The notes below the pieces were generated by a model. The model did no database searches. It was not told the origin of the DNA and saw nothing but the letters and a program-made list of their open reading frames with translations. This document shows positions 8,551 through 19,421 of a stretch of 32,149 bases of DNA, piece after piece. The DNA comes from Candidatus Frankia nodulisporulans. GTDB taxonomy: Bacteria > Actinomycetota > Actinomycetes > Frankiales > Frankiaceae. Location of the stretch: positions 1 to 32,149 of the forward strand of contig NZ_CADCWS010000021.1 in the NCBI RefSeq assembly GCF_902806475.1, given 5' to 3'. How positions within the stretch are numbered: the first letter of the stretch is position 1; each line of letters opens with the position of its first letter. Position numbers and translations under genes: made by a program.

Positions 8551-10425
8551 TCAGCGCAGCAGGTCGCGCGCCGCGTCGACGATGTGCGGCGCCGAGATAC
8601 CGGCGGCGTCCAACAGTTCGACGGGCGTGCCCGAGCCGGGCAGCGACCGCACCGCGAGGTGGCGCACCGACAGCGGGAGGCCGCTGTCGTCCAACGCCGC
8701 GAGCACCGCGCTCGCCAGACCACCTTCGGGGTAGTGGTCCTCGGTGATCACGATGCGCCCACCGGTGGCCCGCGCCGCCTCGAGCACCGTGGCGGCATCG
8801 ACCGGCTTGACCGAGTAGAGGTCGATCACCCGGGCGCTGACACCCTCGACGGCCAGCGTGTCGGCGGCCGCGAGCGATTCGTGCAGGGTCACACCGGCAC
8901 CGATGAGTGTGACGGTGTCGGCATCCGTACGGCGCAGCACCTTCGAGCCACCGGGCGCGAACGGCTCGTCCGGGCCGTAGAGCACGGGGTAGGCCCCACG
9001 GGTCGTGCGCAGGTAGCTGATACCGGACAGATCGGCCATCACCTCGACCAGCTTCGCCGTGGACGTGGCGTCGCTGGGGTAGAGCACCGTCGAGCCGTGC
9101 ACGGCCCGCAGCATCGCCAGGTCCTCCAGCGCCATCTGGGACGGACCGTCCGCGCCGATCTCGACGCCCGCGTGGCTACCGGCCAGTCGGATGTCGACCT
9201 GGGAGATCGCCGCCATCCGGATGAAGTCGTAGGCACGGGAGAAGAAGGCCGCGAACGTGGACGCGAACGCCACGTACCCGCGCACCGACAGACCCACCGC
9301 TGTCGCCACGAGCTGCTGCTCGGCGATGAACATCTCGAAGAAACGCTCGGGGTGGACCTTGCCGAAGTCCTCGGCGTGGGTGGAGTTGCTGACCTCGGCG
9401 TCCAGTGCGACCACGTCGGTGCGCGCACCGATGGCGGCCAGCGCCTGGCCGTAGGCCTTGCGGCTGGCGACCTTGGTGCCGAGCTCGAAGGTCGGCAGGG
9501 TGATCGTGGGGCGCTGGACGGGGGCCGGCCGGGGCAGCTCCGGTCCCGGAACCGGGCCGCGCACCCGCAGGTCACGCTCTCCACCGAGCTCGACGATCGC
9601 GCGGGCCGCCATGTCCGCTGGCAGCGGCTTGCCGTGCCAGTTCTCCTTGTCGGCGATCTCGGAGAACCCCTCACCCTTGCGGGTGCGGGCGAGGATGACC
9701 GTCGGGCGGCTCGCGTCCTCGGCGTCGGCGAGGGCCGCGTCGATCGCGTCGATGTCGTGCCCGTCGATGACGATGGCGCGGGCGCCGAACGCCTCCACCC
9801 GCTTGGCGTAACGGTCGAGGTCCCAGCCGATCTCGGTCGGGCCGCGCTGGCCGAGCCGGTTGACGTCCACGATCGCGACGAGGTTCGTCAGCTGGTAGTA
9901 GGCGGCCTTGTCCAGCGCCTCCCAGATCGAACCCTCGGCCATCTCACTGTCGCCACAGAGCACCCAGACCCGGTAGGGGGACTTGTCGAGGTACTTGCCG
10001 GCGATCGCGACACCGACCGCGTCGGGCAGACCCTGGCCCAGCGAACCCGTGGCCACGTCGACCCAGGGCAGGATCGGGGTGGGGTGGCCCTGCAACCGCT
10101 CGCCGAAGCGGCGGTAGCCGTTCATCAGCTCATGGTCGGTGACCACGCCGACGGCCTTGTAGACCGAGTAGAGCAGCGGGGACGCGTGCCCCTTCGAGAA
10201 GATGAGGTGGTCGTTGGCCGGATCCTCGGGGTTGTCCCAGTCGTAGCGCAGATGCCGGGCGACCAGCACGGCCAGCACGTCCGCCGCGGACATCGACGAG
10301 GTGGGGTGCCCGGAGCCGGCGGAGGTGCTCGAACGCACCGAGTCGACCCGCAGCTGCTGTGCGAGTTCCCGGACCGTCTTCAGATCGGCCGTACCGACCG
10401 CGCCCTCGGTTACGGGAGTTGCCAC
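8551..10425 (-). CDS. tkt: Transketolase, short (animal-like) form
   Basis: Transketolase moves two-carbon ketol units between sugar phosphates in the pentose phosphate pathway, using thiamine diphosphate. The 624-residue chain has the catalytic histidines in SGHPTS (H40), SKGHAS (H80) and GHP (H114). The thiamine-diphosphate motif runs from GDS at 158 to N189, followed by the pyrimidine domain with FIAEQQLV and a C-terminal transketolase domain. Its length and signatures such as DVNRLGQ and ENWHGKPLP resemble the roughly 620-residue animal transketolase group rather than the roughly 665-700-residue bacterial TktA type. The GTG start at 10425 has AAGGAG six bases upstream. No transaldolase or zwf gene is next to it, unlike the usual actinobacterial tkt-tal-zwf cluster, so a second tkt elsewhere is likely. 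Ketol-transfer activity itself is inferred from motifs. Confidence 0.94.
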   Translation of the reverse strand: MATPVTEGAVGTADLKTVRELAQQLRVDSVRSSTSAGSGHPTSSMSAADVLAVLVARHLRYDWDNPEDPANDHLIFSKGHASPLLYSVYKAVGVVTDHELMNGYRRFGERLQGHPTPILPWVDVATGSLGQGLPDAVGVAIAGKYLDKSPYRVWVLCGDSEMAEGSIWEALDKAAYYQLTNLVAIVDVNRLGQRGPTEIGWDLDRYAKRVEAFGARAIVIDGHDIDAIDAALADAEDASRPTVILARTRKGEGFSEIADKENWHGKPLPADMAARAIVELGGERDLRVRGPVPGPELPRPAPVQRPTITLPTFELGTKVASRKAYGQALAAIGARTDVVALDAEVSNSTHAEDFGKVHPERFFEMFIAEQQLVATAVGLSVRGYVAFASTFAAFFSRAYDFIRMAAISQVDIRLAGSHAGVEIGADGPSQMALEDLAMLRAVHGSTVLYPSDATSTAKLVEVMADLSGISYLRTTRGAYPVLYGPDEPFAPGGSKVLRRTDADTVTLIGAGVTLHESLAAADTLAVEGVSARVIDLYSVKPVDAATVLEAARATGGRIVITEDHYPEGGLASAVLAALDDSGLPLSVRHLAVRSLPGSGTPVELLDAAGISAPHIVDAARDLLR

Positions 10426-10674
10426 ACCAGTCTCCTTATTGTGATCCTCTACGGTGATCGTCAGGTGTCACACGCCGCGTGGCCCGCATTGCTGCCTTGC
10501 GCCACTACTGTTCGTCGCACTACCCTTCCGCCCGGCGATCCGAACCGTACCAGCGCGGCTGACCGCCGAAGGGGGCCGCACGAGCCGCTGATAGGTCACA
10601 TCGACGAACGGTGAGCGCCAACCGCAGCCGCACCTCGGAGGGCTCGGTAACCGCGAGCTGCCCCGGATTTTCGG

Positions 10675-11427
10675 TCACACCGCGCTGGACGTGGCCTCCG
10701 GCGGCGAGGCGCGGTGGAACAGCTGGTACCAACGGTAACCAATTCCCTCGCGCACGATGTAGTGGAACCTGGTGTCGATTCCATGAACGGACGGCCCGCT
10801 GGTGACGGGCGAGGTCTGCGCGGCCAGGCCCAGATCGCGGGCCATCGTGCGGGAACGCAGGCTGTGCCATGGATCGGTGACGATGACCGTGGAGCGCAGG
10901 TGCCGGGCGTTCATGACACCGGCGACCGCCGTCAGTGACCCGAGTGTGTCCGATCCCTCGGGAATCACGATCACCTTTTCGGCCGGAACGCCGTGGCGAC
11001 GCAGATACGCGGCGCCGGCCTCGGCCTCGGTGTACCGGTCGCCCGGCTGCTTGCCACCGATCGTGATCACCACTGGTGCGACGCCGGCGCGAAAGAGCAC
11101 CGCGGCGTGGTCGAGGCGAGCGGCGAACACCGCGGAGGGACGTCCGTCGTACTGGGACGCCCCCAGCACGACCAGCGCGTCCGAGCGGGGATGGTGATCC
11201 TCCCGCCCGACCCACCACACCTGGACGACCGTCACCGCCGCCAGCACGACCGACCCGACGGTCAGCGTCGCCGCGACCCGGATCGCCCACCGCCACCAGC
11301 GGACGCGATACCAGTCCGCGCTGAACGGACGAAAAGCTCGAAATGGTCGGACGACTCGGCCAGGAACGGACAGACCCACTCGCAGGACGTTAGCCCCTCC
11401 CGTCCCCGCCCAGACGGTCCCGCCCAC
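10675..11427 (-). CDS. DUF218 (YdcF/SanA/ElyC-like) membrane protein
   Basis: The 250-residue protein has one membrane span at about residues 47-69 after a basic segment, so the C-terminal domain should face outside. That domain matches the DUF218 fold: the DALVVLGASQYDGRPS strand-loop (about 83-98), the ARLDHAAVLF helix, ITIGGKQPGDRYTEAEAGAAYL, and a late TDPWHSLRSRTMARDLG motif with the conserved His. Relatives in E. coli (SanA, ElyC) affect envelope integrity and vancomycin tolerance; the reaction is unknown. The start is uncertain. The GTG at 11427 lacks a clear ribosome-binding site, and a GTG 16 codons further in would still keep the membrane span. It follows glyQS by 89 bases, a gap that holds a perfect 16-bp palindrome. 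Confidence 0.85.
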   Translation of the reverse strand: MGGTVWAGTGGANVLRVGLSVPGRVVRPFRAFRPFSADWYRVRWWRWAIRVAATLTVGSVVLAAVTVVQVWWVGREDHHPRSDALVVLGASQYDGRPSAVFAARLDHAAVLFRAGVAPVVITIGGKQPGDRYTEAEAGAAYLRRHGVPAEKVIVIPEGSDTLGSLTAVAGVMNARHLRSTVIVTDPWHSLRSRTMARDLGLAAQTSPVTSGPSVHGIDTRFHYIVREGIGYRWYQLFHRASPPEATSSAV

Positions 11428-11491
11428 AGCAACCCGTCAAAACCGGCCACATCAGCCGTCAACCGGCCGGAAGGGGCCAGTTGACAGGCAC

Positions 11492-11507
11492 AACGGACCG
11501 GTCCGTT
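11492..11507. promoter_or_regulatory. Perfect 16-bp palindrome
   Basis: AACGGACC and GGTCCGTT form an uninterrupted palindrome between the glyQS stop codon (11517) and the DUF218 gene. TTGACA lies beside it on the plus strand at 11481-11486. Size and symmetry fit a TetR-family operator; a short terminator hairpin is the alternative, but there is no T-run. Confidence 0.5.
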
Positions 11508-11516
11508 CGGGCTGGG

Positions 11517-14543
<3,027 letters not shown>

Positions 14544-14583
14544 CGGTCTGGCCTCGGCTCCTCGGCTCTGCACGGTCGCCTTG

Positions 14584-14611
14584 AGGCTACCGGTCGGCAC
14601 CGACACTTCAA
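14584..14611 (-). promoter_or_regulatory. Putative glyQS promoter
   Basis: Minus-strand TTGAAG (14611-14606) is followed after 16 bases by TAGCCT (14589-14584), about 40 bases ahead of the glyQS ATG. A short dyad (CGGT...ACCG) lies in the spacer. I see no T-box sequence, so glycine-tRNA sensing is not supported. Confidence 0.4.
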
Positions 14612-14704
14612 CGCCGTGAGGGCTCCCCTGTCCTGACCGTGCCCAGCGACCACATCGCGGTTCTGGCCGCCCCGGCCCCCCGATCCAGGAAGGACCGCCC
14701 AGGC

Positions 14705-15268
14705 CTACCGGTCGAGGCCGAGCCCGGGCGCCGCGACATCGGCATCGGCGGCCCGGTCGGAGCGGTAGACCCGCGACGACCTCCCCGGCTCGAGCCCGGC
14801 TGTCGCGGGCACCGTGACCTCGGCGGACACCGTGACCTCGGCGAGCGCCGTGACCTCGGCGAGCGCCGTGACCTCGGCGAGTACCTCGAAGGAGCCCGGG
14901 GCGTCCACGGCATGGACGAGCAGGGGCGTCAGCGTGCACCGCACGTCGAACGAGGACAGCGCCCGCCGCCAGGCGCCGGGGCCGTCCCATTCGGTGGTGA
15001 GCAGCCAGGTCCCGGGCGCGTCCAGGGCGCGGGCCAGTCGTCCGCTACGAAACCCGGCGCACCGCGCCAGCGCCGCCAGTGCCGCGCGTGCCGAGACGGC
15101 GAATCCAGCCCCCGCGACATCCGACACCGACTCAGCCAGCCCAGGCCCGTCCAGCCCAGACCCCTCCGACCCGGGCCCGCCCAATGCGGGCCCGTCCACC
15201 GTCGGGTCGGGGGCGGCGGGGAGCTGGAAGGTGATCTGCGCGAGCACCGGAGGCGCGGGGTCAGGCAC
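14705..15268 (-). CDS. ABM-fold (antibiotic biosynthesis monooxygenase-like) protein with repeat expansions
   Basis: The 187-residue protein contains the elements of a small ferredoxin-like ABM domain: strand VLAQITFQL (8-16), helix SARAALAALARCAGF, strand GTWLLTTEW, helix GAWRRALSSF, and strand LTPLLVHAVDAPGSFEVL. ABM proteins are usually about 100 residues and include quinol and heme mono-oxygenases, but many have no known activity. Two expansions make this one long: a Gly/Pro/Asp-rich insert at about 18-52 between the first strand and helix, and a tail containing four 6-residue units of the E-V-T-x-x-A type coded by an 18-bp DNA repeat. Its GTG start overlaps the end of uppS by 8 bases (GTGCCTGA), so translation is probably coupled. 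Genes of this kind recur next to uppS in actinobacteria, as I recall. Function unknown. Confidence 0.8.
   Translation of the reverse strand: MPDPAPPVLAQITFQLPAAPDPTVDGPALGGPGSEGSGLDGPGLAESVSDVAGAGFAVSARAALAALARCAGFRSGRLARALDAPGTWLLTTEWDGPGAWRRALSSFDVRCTLTPLLVHAVDAPGSFEVLAEVTALAEVTALAEVTVSAEVTVPATAGLEPGRSSRVYRSDRAADADVAAPGLGLDR
14814..14885. repeat. 18-bp tandem repeat, four units
   Basis: Four units beginning GTGACCTCGGCG start at 14814, 14832, 14850 and 14868, the middle two identical. They lie in frame in the ABM-like gene and encode the minus-strand 6-residue repeat. The period preserves frame, so copy number can change without breaking the gene. Confidence 0.9.
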
Positions 15269-16058
15269 GATGGGCGACGGTACCGCCGTAGCGACGGTCC
15301 CGGCGGGCGAACTCCTCGCAGGCGGACCACAGGTGGCGGCGGTCGAAATCGGGCCACAGGGTGTCGACGAAGGAGAGCTCGGCGTAGGCGGCCTGCCAGA
15401 GCAGGAAGTTGCTCAGACGTTTCTCCCCGGAGGTGCGGATGACCAGGTCCAGATCGGGCATGTCGGGCTCGTCCAGGTAGCGGCCAACCGTGGCCTCGTC
15501 GATCCGGTCCGGGCGCAGCCGGCCCTCCCGGACGTCCCGGGCGATCGCGGCGGCGGCGTCGGCGATCTCCGCACGACCGCCGTAGTTGACGCACATCACC
15601 AGGGTGAGCCGGTCGTTGTCCCGGGTGAGCTCCTCGGACGCCTCCAGGCGGCGAATCACGTTGCCCCACAGCCGCGGTCGCCGTCCCGCCCAGCGGACCC
15701 GAACGCCGAGGGCGTCCATGTCGTCGATGCGGCGGCCGAACACGCGGTCGGTGAAACGCATCAGGAAGGCGACCTCCTCCGGGGAGCGCTTCCAGTTCTC
15801 CGTCGAGAACGCGTACACCGACAACCAGCGGACACCGAGTTCGATCGCGCCCTCGACGCAGTCGAACAGCGCGTCCTCGCCGGCCTCGTGGCCCTTGGTC
15901 CGGGCGAGCCCGCGCACCTTCGCCCATCGGCCGTTGCCGTCCATCACGATGCCCACGTGCTTGGGGATCAGGTTCGCCGGCAGCGCCGGGGGCCGGGCTC
16001 CGGACGGGTGCGGGTGCGGCTCCCGAAAGCGAGTCGCCAGATCATTTCGAACAGTCAC
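15261..16058 (-). CDS. uppS: Isoprenyl transferase (polyprenyl diphosphate synthase, UppS family)
   Basis: UppS adds isopentenyl diphosphate in cis configuration to make the long polyprenyl diphosphate lipid carrier needed for peptidoglycan and other wall polymers. The 265-residue protein carries the signature HVGIVMDGNGRWA (D40 is the catalytic Asp), the FSTENWKRSPEEV segment, and the C-terminal RTSGEKRLSNFLLWQ motif that binds the homoallylic substrate. The first 30 residues are a Pro/Arg-rich extension. The GTG start at 16058 has GGGAGG six bases upstream. The gene follows recO after a 262-base gap and overlaps the ABM-like gene downstream. Chain length of the product cannot be told from sequence. 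Confidence 0.96.
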   Translation of the reverse strand: MTVRNDLATRFREPHPHPSGARPPALPANLIPKHVGIVMDGNGRWAKVRGLARTKGHEAGEDALFDCVEGAIELGVRWLSVYAFSTENWKRSPEEVAFLMRFTDRVFGRRIDDMDALGVRVRWAGRRPRLWGNVIRRLEASEELTRDNDRLTLVMCVNYGGRAEIADAAAAIARDVREGRLRPDRIDEATVGRYLDEPDMPDLDLVIRTSGEKRLSNFLLWQAAYAELSFVDTLWPDFDRRHLWSACEEFARRDRRYGGTVAHRA

Positions 16059-16151
16059 TGCCTACCTCCCGAGATCCGGCCGGGGCAGCGCCGAGCCGTC
16101 ATCCGTCACACCGCCGGCCGCCGCACCGCCGGCCCGCACACCGTCGCCCGT

Positions 16152-16181
16152 CACGCCGCTGTCCGCCACGCCGTTGTCCGC
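16152..16181. repeat. 15-bp near-perfect tandem repeat
   Basis: Two 15-bp units (16152-16166 and 16167-16181) differ by one base, and a partial third follows. They lie in the recO-uppS gap, which is rich in degenerate CACACCG and CACGCCG motifs. No gene is apparent in the gap. Confidence 0.75.
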
Positions 16182-16321
16182 CACGTCGTCACCTGCCATC
16201 GCCACACCGTCCCCCTGCCGGCACCATCCGGCTGACCGCCGTCGCCGCCGTTGTCGCCGTACACCTCACCATGTCCGCCTTCGCTCCCCTGCAGCGCATC
16301 CCCCCCACCCCGGCCATATCC

Positions 16322-17053
16322 TCACGCCCGTTCCAGATGCGGCAGCGCGCGCAGCCCTCGCTCGATGTGCCACTGGAGGTAGGCCGCGACGATGCCACCG
16401 GCCTCCCGCCGGGCCCGCAGGTCGCTGCGCAGTGCGCCGTCCCACTCGCCGCGCAGCAGATCGGTCAGCAACGCCACCGCCCCGGCCGACACCGACGCCG
16501 CGCCGTGCGGACGACACCGGGCACACACCATTCCGCCGCCCGCGACGGACAGCGACAGATGCTCACCCGGCTCCCCGCACCGGGCGCAGTCGTCGAGCGC
16601 CATCCCGTACCCGGACACCGCCAGCGCACGCAGCACGAAGGCGTCCAGCACCAGCGGCGGGGGGCGCTCCCCGGCCGCGAGCGTGCGCAGGCCGCCGACG
16701 AGCAGCAGGAACAGTCGCAGCGCCGGCTGACGCTCCTCGCTGGCGAGCCGTTCGGCGGTCTCCAGCATCACCGCGGCCGCTGTGTGCCGGGCGTAGTCGA
16801 TGGCGATCGTCGTGCCGTAGGGCGCGATGATGTCGGCCTGGGTGACCGTGTCCAGCGCCCGCCCCTCGTGCAGCAGCAGGTCGACGTACGTCCCCGGCTC
16901 CAGGCGGGAGCCGAAGCGGGAGGATGTCCTGCGCACTCCCTTGGCCACGGCCCGCACCCGCCCGGTGCGCCGGGTCAGCACTGTGATGATGCGATCGGCC
17001 TCGGCGAGCGGGGTCGTACGCAGCACCACCCCTTCATCGCGATACACCGGCAC
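16322..17053 (-). CDS. recO: DNA repair protein RecO
   Basis: RecO loads RecA onto single-stranded DNA coated with SSB, in the RecFOR recombination pathway. The 243-residue protein has the N-terminal OB fold opening VYRDEGVVLRTTPLAEADRI, the DLLLHEG segment, a helical middle, and a zinc-binding four-Cys cluster (C156, C159, C177, C180). The frame is open to 17170, but upstream residues are Arg/Pro-rich and unlike RecO. The GTG at 17053 aligns with the usual family start, although its ribosome-binding site is poor. It leads the recO-uppS-ABM group on the minus strand and diverges from the NUDIX gene. Confidence 0.94.
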   Translation of the reverse strand: MPVYRDEGVVLRTTPLAEADRIITVLTRRTGRVRAVAKGVRRTSSRFGSRLEPGTYVDLLLHEGRALDTVTQADIIAPYGTTIAIDYARHTAAAVMLETAERLASEERQPALRLFLLLVGGLRTLAAGERPPPLVLDAFVLRALAVSGYGMALDDCARCGEPGEHLSLSVAGGGMVCARCRPHGAASVSAGAVALLTDLLRGEWDGALRSDLRARREAGGIVAAYLQWHIERGLRALPHLERA

Positions 17054-17300
17054 CCGCCCATGGTTGCACGAGCCCCCGGCGGGGGGGTAAAGCGAGGTAG
17101 CCCGACGTCTCCGCGCCCGCGTCGACAGGACGTCCGGTGGCTCCCCGTTGCCTGGTGCCCGGCCCGCCATGCGACCGCCCGTATCCGACCCTCCCGCATC
17201 CGAGAACTGCTGGTATGGACGGCCTCACGCATCGTGCCCGCCCCTACGGCGAGCCGGGACATCCCCGCACGACACCCCGGTCATTGCGGATGATGGCTGG

Positions 17301-17966
17301 GTGCGGGTGGTGCGGCGGGCGGCGCGGGCGATTCTGATCGACGACAGCGGACAGCTGATCCTGTTCCGCCGGACCCTGCCCAAGCGCAAGCCGTACTGGT
17401 CAACCCCGGGCGGCGGGGTGGACCCCGAGGACGCCTCGGTGGAGGCTGCTCTGCACCGGGAGCTCGCCGAGGAGCTCGGTGCGGTCGTCGACCGCGTCCA
17501 ACCGGTGTTCTTCATGAGCCCACCCCGCAACGGTGGTCTCGCCGTGTCCCACTTCTTCGTCTGCCGGCTGGTCTCGATGGACCTCTCGCTACGCACCGGG
17601 GAGGAGTTCTCCAACCCCGCCAAAGGCCGTTACGACGTCGAGCGCATCGACCTGTACAGCAAGAAGCTGGCTCGCTACGCCCTGCAACCCTCCGAGCTCA
17701 AGACCTTCATCCTCACCAACCGCCAGGCCCTCATCCTCGCCGCCCTCGACGACACCGCCCCCGCCCTGCACACCCCACCCGCACCGCTTCCCCCGATCGC
17801 CCCCACCACGCCCTCGGACGAGCCCGCCGCGCCACCAGAGGCCCCTGCTCCGCCAGGGGGCGGATCAGGACCAGCGGCACCGCAGGACGCCGACACGTCG
17901 ACCAGCACGAGCCCACAGCGGCCTCGACGAGGCTGGTGGCGCCGGACGGGACGAGACGACGCGTAG
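17301..17966 (+). CDS. NUDIX hydrolase
   Basis: NUDIX enzymes hydrolyse a diphosphate linked to another group. In this 221-residue protein the Nudix box runs from about residue 38 to 60 (GGGVDPEDASVEAALHREL then AEELG). The metal-binding glutamates E54, E57 and E58 are present, and the spacing ahead of the REL core departs slightly from the canonical pattern. A strand-rich core ends near residue 150. The last 75 residues are a Pro/Ala-rich, then Arg-rich tail of low complexity. The open frame begins at 17148, but its first 51 codons look non-coding. The GTG at 17301 directly precedes the first core strand and has GGA ten bases upstream. It converges on era with an 11-base gap. The substrate is unknown. 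Confidence 0.88.
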   Translation: MRVVRRAARAILIDDSGQLILFRRTLPKRKPYWSTPGGGVDPEDASVEAALHRELAEELGAVVDRVQPVFFMSPPRNGGLAVSHFFVCRLVSMDLSLRTGEEFSNPAKGRYDVERIDLYSKKLARYALQPSELKTFILTNRQALILAALDDTAPALHTPPAPLPPIAPTTPSDEPAAPPEAPAPPGGGSGPAAPQDADTSTSTSPQRPRRGWWRRTGRDDA

Positions 17967-17977
17967 CGGCGGTCGGG

Positions 17978-18991
17978 TCAGAAGCCCAGACGACGCAGCT
18001 GGCGGGGGTCGCGTTGCCAGTCCTTGGCCACCTTGACGTGCAGGTCGAGGAAGACGGGGGTGCCGAGCAGCGCCTCGATCTGCGAGCGGGCCCGGGAACC
18101 GACGTCCTTGAGTCGGGAGCCGCCGGCGCCGATGACGATCGCCTTCTGGCTGGGACGTTCCACGAAGACATGGACCCGCACGTCCAGCAGCGGACGATCG
18201 GCGGGGCGGTCCTCGCGGGGAATCATCTCCTCGACGACGACGGCCAGGGAGTGCGGCAGCTCGTCGCGAACACCCTCCAACGCGGCTTCCCGGACGAGTT
18301 CGGCGACCATGACCTGCTCCGGCTCGTCGGTGAGTTCACCGTCGGGGTAGAGCACGGGGCCGGTGGGCAGGTGCGAGACGAGCACGTCGGCGAGCACGTC
18401 CACCTGGAAGGAGCGCACGGCGCTGACGGGGACGATGTCATGGAAGTCGCCGAGTTTGGCGACCTCCAGCAGGCGCGCGCCGACCCGGTCGTGGTCGGCG
18501 ACCTTGTCGGTCTTGGTGAGGATCGCGATGATCGGGGTGCGCTTGGGCAGCCGGGCCAGTTCCTCGGCGATGAACCGGTCGCCGCGGCCCAGCGGCTCGT
18601 CGGCGGGCATGCAGAACCCGACGAGATCCACCTCGGAGAGCGTGGCCCGCACGACGTCGTTGAGCCGTTGGCCGAGCAGGGTCCGCGGCCGGTGCAGGCC
18701 GGGGGTGTCGACGAGGATGAGCTGGGCGTCGTCGCGGTGCACGATGCCGCGGATGGCGTGCCGGGTGGTCTGCGGCCGGCCGCTGGTGATGGCCACCTTG
18801 GACCCGACGAGGGCGTTGGTGAGCGTGGACTTGCCGGCGTTGGGCCGGCCCACGAAGCAGGCGAACCCGGCCCGGTAGCCGGGCGGGCTCTCGCCCACCG
18901 GCACCAGGTTGGACGACGCGGCGGCCAGCGGCCGGGAACCACCGGTGGCACGGGAACCGCCCGATGAGCGGGTGGAGCGGGAGGCGGCCAT
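17978..18991 (-). CDS. era: GTPase Era
   Basis: Era is a GTPase that binds the 3' end of 16S rRNA and helps the small ribosomal subunit mature. The 337-residue protein has G1 GRPNAGKS at 48-55, G2 around the TTRHAIRG loop, G3 DTPG at 95-98 and G4 TKTD at 159-162. A C-terminal KH RNA-binding domain ends in KVAKDWQRDPRQLRRLGF. An N-terminal Ser/Arg/Gly-rich extension of about 40 residues is extra compared with E. coli Era. The ATG at 18991 begins one base after the stop of the upstream deaminase-like gene, with AAGGA twelve bases ahead, so coupled translation is likely. It is the last gene of the hrcA-led operon. Confidence 0.97.
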   Translation of the reverse strand: MAASRSTRSSGGSRATGGSRPLAAASSNLVPVGESPPGYRAGFACFVGRPNAGKSTLTNALVGSKVAITSGRPQTTRHAIRGIVHRDDAQLILVDTPGLHRPRTLLGQRLNDVVRATLSEVDLVGFCMPADEPLGRGDRFIAEELARLPKRTPIIAILTKTDKVADHDRVGARLLEVAKLGDFHDIVPVSAVRSFQVDVLADVLVSHLPTGPVLYPDGELTDEPEQVMVAELVREAALEGVRDELPHSLAVVVEEMIPREDRPADRPLLDVRVHVFVERPSQKAIVIGAGGSRLKDVGSRARSQIEALLGTPVFLDLHVKVAKDWQRDPRQLRRLGF

Positions 18992-18992
18992 G

Positions 18993-19421
18993 TCAGCTGG
19001 TGGTCCTTGCGCGCAGAACGCCGTCGGGTCCGGCCACGAACACCGGAACGCCGGTGCCGAACTCGGCCAGGGTGGCCAGGTCATCGGCGCTCGGGCCGGC
19101 CGCCAGGTCGGAGGTGGACTCGCCGGTGACGACGGCGGCGGCCTCGAAACGCCGGGCACCGCTGGACACGGCCGCGGCGATCGCCGCACGCAACGCCGAG
19201 ATGGCGAGCTCCGGGCGGGCGAGGCCGAGGGTCGCGGCGTTGTAGGTGCGGCCGTCGGTGTCCCGCAGGGCCGCGCCCTGGGCGACGGCTCCGGTGGGGA
19301 CATAGGCGCGCAGGCGGGCGGAGCGAGCCAGCACGAGCAGTTTCGCGTCCTCGGCGGCAAGCTCCGGGCCAGGCCCGCCGACAGCCGCAACCGGGCCGGA
19401 CACGGACGGATCGGTCGTCAC
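18993..19421 (-). CDS. Cytidine deaminase-like protein lacking the zinc site
   Basis: The 142-residue protein resembles small cytidine deaminases in its opening helix and strand (KLLVLARSARLRAYVPTGAVAQGAALRDTDGRTY, followed by LARPELAISALRAAIAAAV). The catalytic signatures are absent: where active enzymes have a Cys/His-Ala-Glu and a later Cys-x-x-Cys, this chain has no Cys and no His anywhere. It therefore cannot bind the usual catalytic zinc. Mycobacteria have a comparable protein (Rv2365c, from memory) at the same place between the CorC-like gene and era, which suggests a conserved non-enzymatic role. It overlaps corC by 4 bases (GTGA), has AGGTGA five bases ahead of its GTG, and is followed by era after one base. 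The role is unknown; regulation or partner binding in ribosome assembly is speculation. Confidence 0.85.
   Translation of the reverse strand: MTTDPSVSGPVAAVGGPGPELAAEDAKLLVLARSARLRAYVPTGAVAQGAALRDTDGRTYNAATLGLARPELAISALRAAIAAAVSSGARRFEAAAVVTGESTSDLAAGPSADDLATLAEFGTGVPVFVAGPDGVLRARTTS

Noticed and set aside
8584-10614. Long plus-strand open frame of 676 codons opposite transketolase
   Set aside because: It is the antisense shadow of tkt, which has full catalytic motifs. The frame is His/Gly/Arg/Asp-rich with no domain. The same applies to long frames opposite rpoD, dnaG, glyQS and lepA.
14544-14704. Possible T-box riboswitch ahead of glyQS
   Set aside because: No T-box bulge sequence or specifier loop could be seen in the 161-base leader, only an ordinary promoter-like pair.
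14814-14885. Tandem repeats considered as a CRISPR array
   Set aside because: Units are 18 bp, contiguous, without unique spacers, and in frame inside a coding region.
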